Source: an uncultured Coriobacteriia bacterium (lineage in GTDB: Bacteria; Actinomycetota; Coriobacteriia; Coriobacteriales; QAMH01). Taken from it: a DNA stretch of 5,422 nucleotides. Below, piece by piece: positions 4,904 through 5,422 of the stretch (its first letter is position 1; every line of letters starts with the position of its first letter). Below the pieces are notes generated by a model that saw only the letters and a program-made list of their open reading frames with translations, was not told the origin of the DNA and searched no databases. The position numbers and the translations under genes are program-made. Where the stretch lies: the NCBI GenBank assembly GCA_902493755.1, contig CABURF010000096.1:1-5422 (forward strand), read 5' to 3'.

Positions 4904-5422
4904 CTAGTCTGCGTTCTCGATCGTGATGTTCTCGATGACGCTACCAGCACGAAGCTTGCTGATGACGTCGAGACCCTCGATGGTGTCGCCGAAAACCGTA
5001 TAGTCGGTGTCGAGGAAGTGCTGGGGACCAAGGCAGAAGTAGAACTGGCTACCAGCAGAATCGGGCATGGAGCTGCGCGCCATTGCCAGAGTGCCGTCCT
5101 CGTGCGAGTTGTTGGGGTTGGTCTTCCACTCGCCCTTGATGGAGTAGCCGGGATTGCCGGTGCCCGGCATGCCCTCGGGGCCGCTCTTGCCAGCGGCAAC
5201 GTCGGCAGCGGACATGTCACGCGTATTGGGGCAGCCGCCCTGGATGACGAAGCCCGGCACGTAGCGATGGAACTTCAGCCCATCGTAGAAGCCCTTCTGG
5301 GCGAGCTCGACGAAGTTGCCGACATGGATGGGCACGTCCTCGCCGTGAAGCTGGACGCGAATCGTGCCCTCGTCGGTCGTGATGATGGCGACTTCCTTGC
5401 CATTGGGCTTATATTCCGGCGT
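4904..5422 (-). CDS. Cyclophilin-type peptidyl-prolyl cis-trans isomerase, 5' end beyond window
   Basis: Cyclophilins speed cis-trans isomerisation of Xaa-Pro bonds during protein folding. The frame is open from the right edge to a TAG at 4906-4904, giving 172 visible residues; the true start is upstream, probably by only a few codons because the visible part begins just before the first beta strand (EVAIITTDEGTIRV). A GTG at 5335 could be mistaken for a start, but the homologous strand before it is in frame. Visible family motifs are FHRYVPGFVIQGG (residues 51-63, with catalytic Arg53, Phe58 and Gln61), GTLAMARSS (110-118), GSQFYFCL (124-131) and FLDTDYTVFG (136-145). Phe136 stands where human cyclophilin A has the cyclosporin-binding Trp121, as in E. 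coli cyclophilins. A 35-residue loop (about 64-99) replaces the shorter human loop, as in many bacterial members. No signal peptide can be judged because the N-terminus is missing, so cytoplasmic or exported location is open. The downstream TPR gene follows 33 bases on. Confidence 0.93.
   Translation of the reverse strand, partial: TPEYKPNGKEVAIITTDEGTIRVQLHGEDVPIHVGNFVELAQKGFYDGLKFHRYVPGFVIQGGCPNTRDMSAADVAAGKSGPEGMPGTGNPGYSIKGEWKTNPNNSHEDGTLAMARSSMPDSAGSQFYFCLGPQHFLDTDYTVFGDTIEGLDVISKLRAGSVIENITIENAD

Overview
The window is a compact chromosomal housekeeping region with every real gene on the minus strand. The DNA is GC-rich with strongly GC-biased third codon positions. A full-length MreB and MreC beside ndk, in high-GC DNA, suggest a rod-shaped Actinomycetota of the Coriobacteriia type (Collinsella, Olsenella or Eggerthella relatives). 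That placement is an inference from protein flavour and gene order; no marker here proves it. I see no mobile element, CRISPR array, phage gene, tRNA or rRNA.

In the direction of transcription (from high to low coordinates) the layout is as follows. (1) The 3' part of a cyclophilin-type peptidyl-prolyl isomerase gene runs in from the right edge and ends at 4904. (2) A gene for a TPR-repeat protein with one membrane segment starts 33 bases later at 4870. Its continuous frame stops at 3359, but the conserved-looking C-terminus continues in the +1 frame to 3202, so the gene carries a frameshift near 3431-3450. (3) ndk (3138-2737) encodes nucleoside diphosphate kinase and is followed by a perfect 10-bp hairpin at 2692-2721, a likely terminator. 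(4) A possible extended -10 promoter at 2597-2621 opens a second unit, mreB (2550-1510), mreC (1503-397) and mreD (404 to the left edge, incomplete). These are packed with a 6-base gap and then an 8-base overlap.

The second unit is the classic cell-shape module: MreB is the actin-like filament, MreC the periplasmic-side scaffold and MreD the integral membrane partner of the elongation machinery. The first unit combines a protein-folding enzyme, a membrane-anchored TPR protein of unknown role and a nucleotide-pool enzyme.

The points most worth a second look are the frameshift in the TPR gene, the unusual C-terminal tail of MreC (a charged Ala/Glu/Arg-rich helix and then a Gly/Ser/Thr-only end) whose codons also form the ribosome binding site of mreD, and mreD itself, which starts at GTG and is cut by the window edge, so a simple ATG-based search misses it. 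I did not find a convincing new biological system here.
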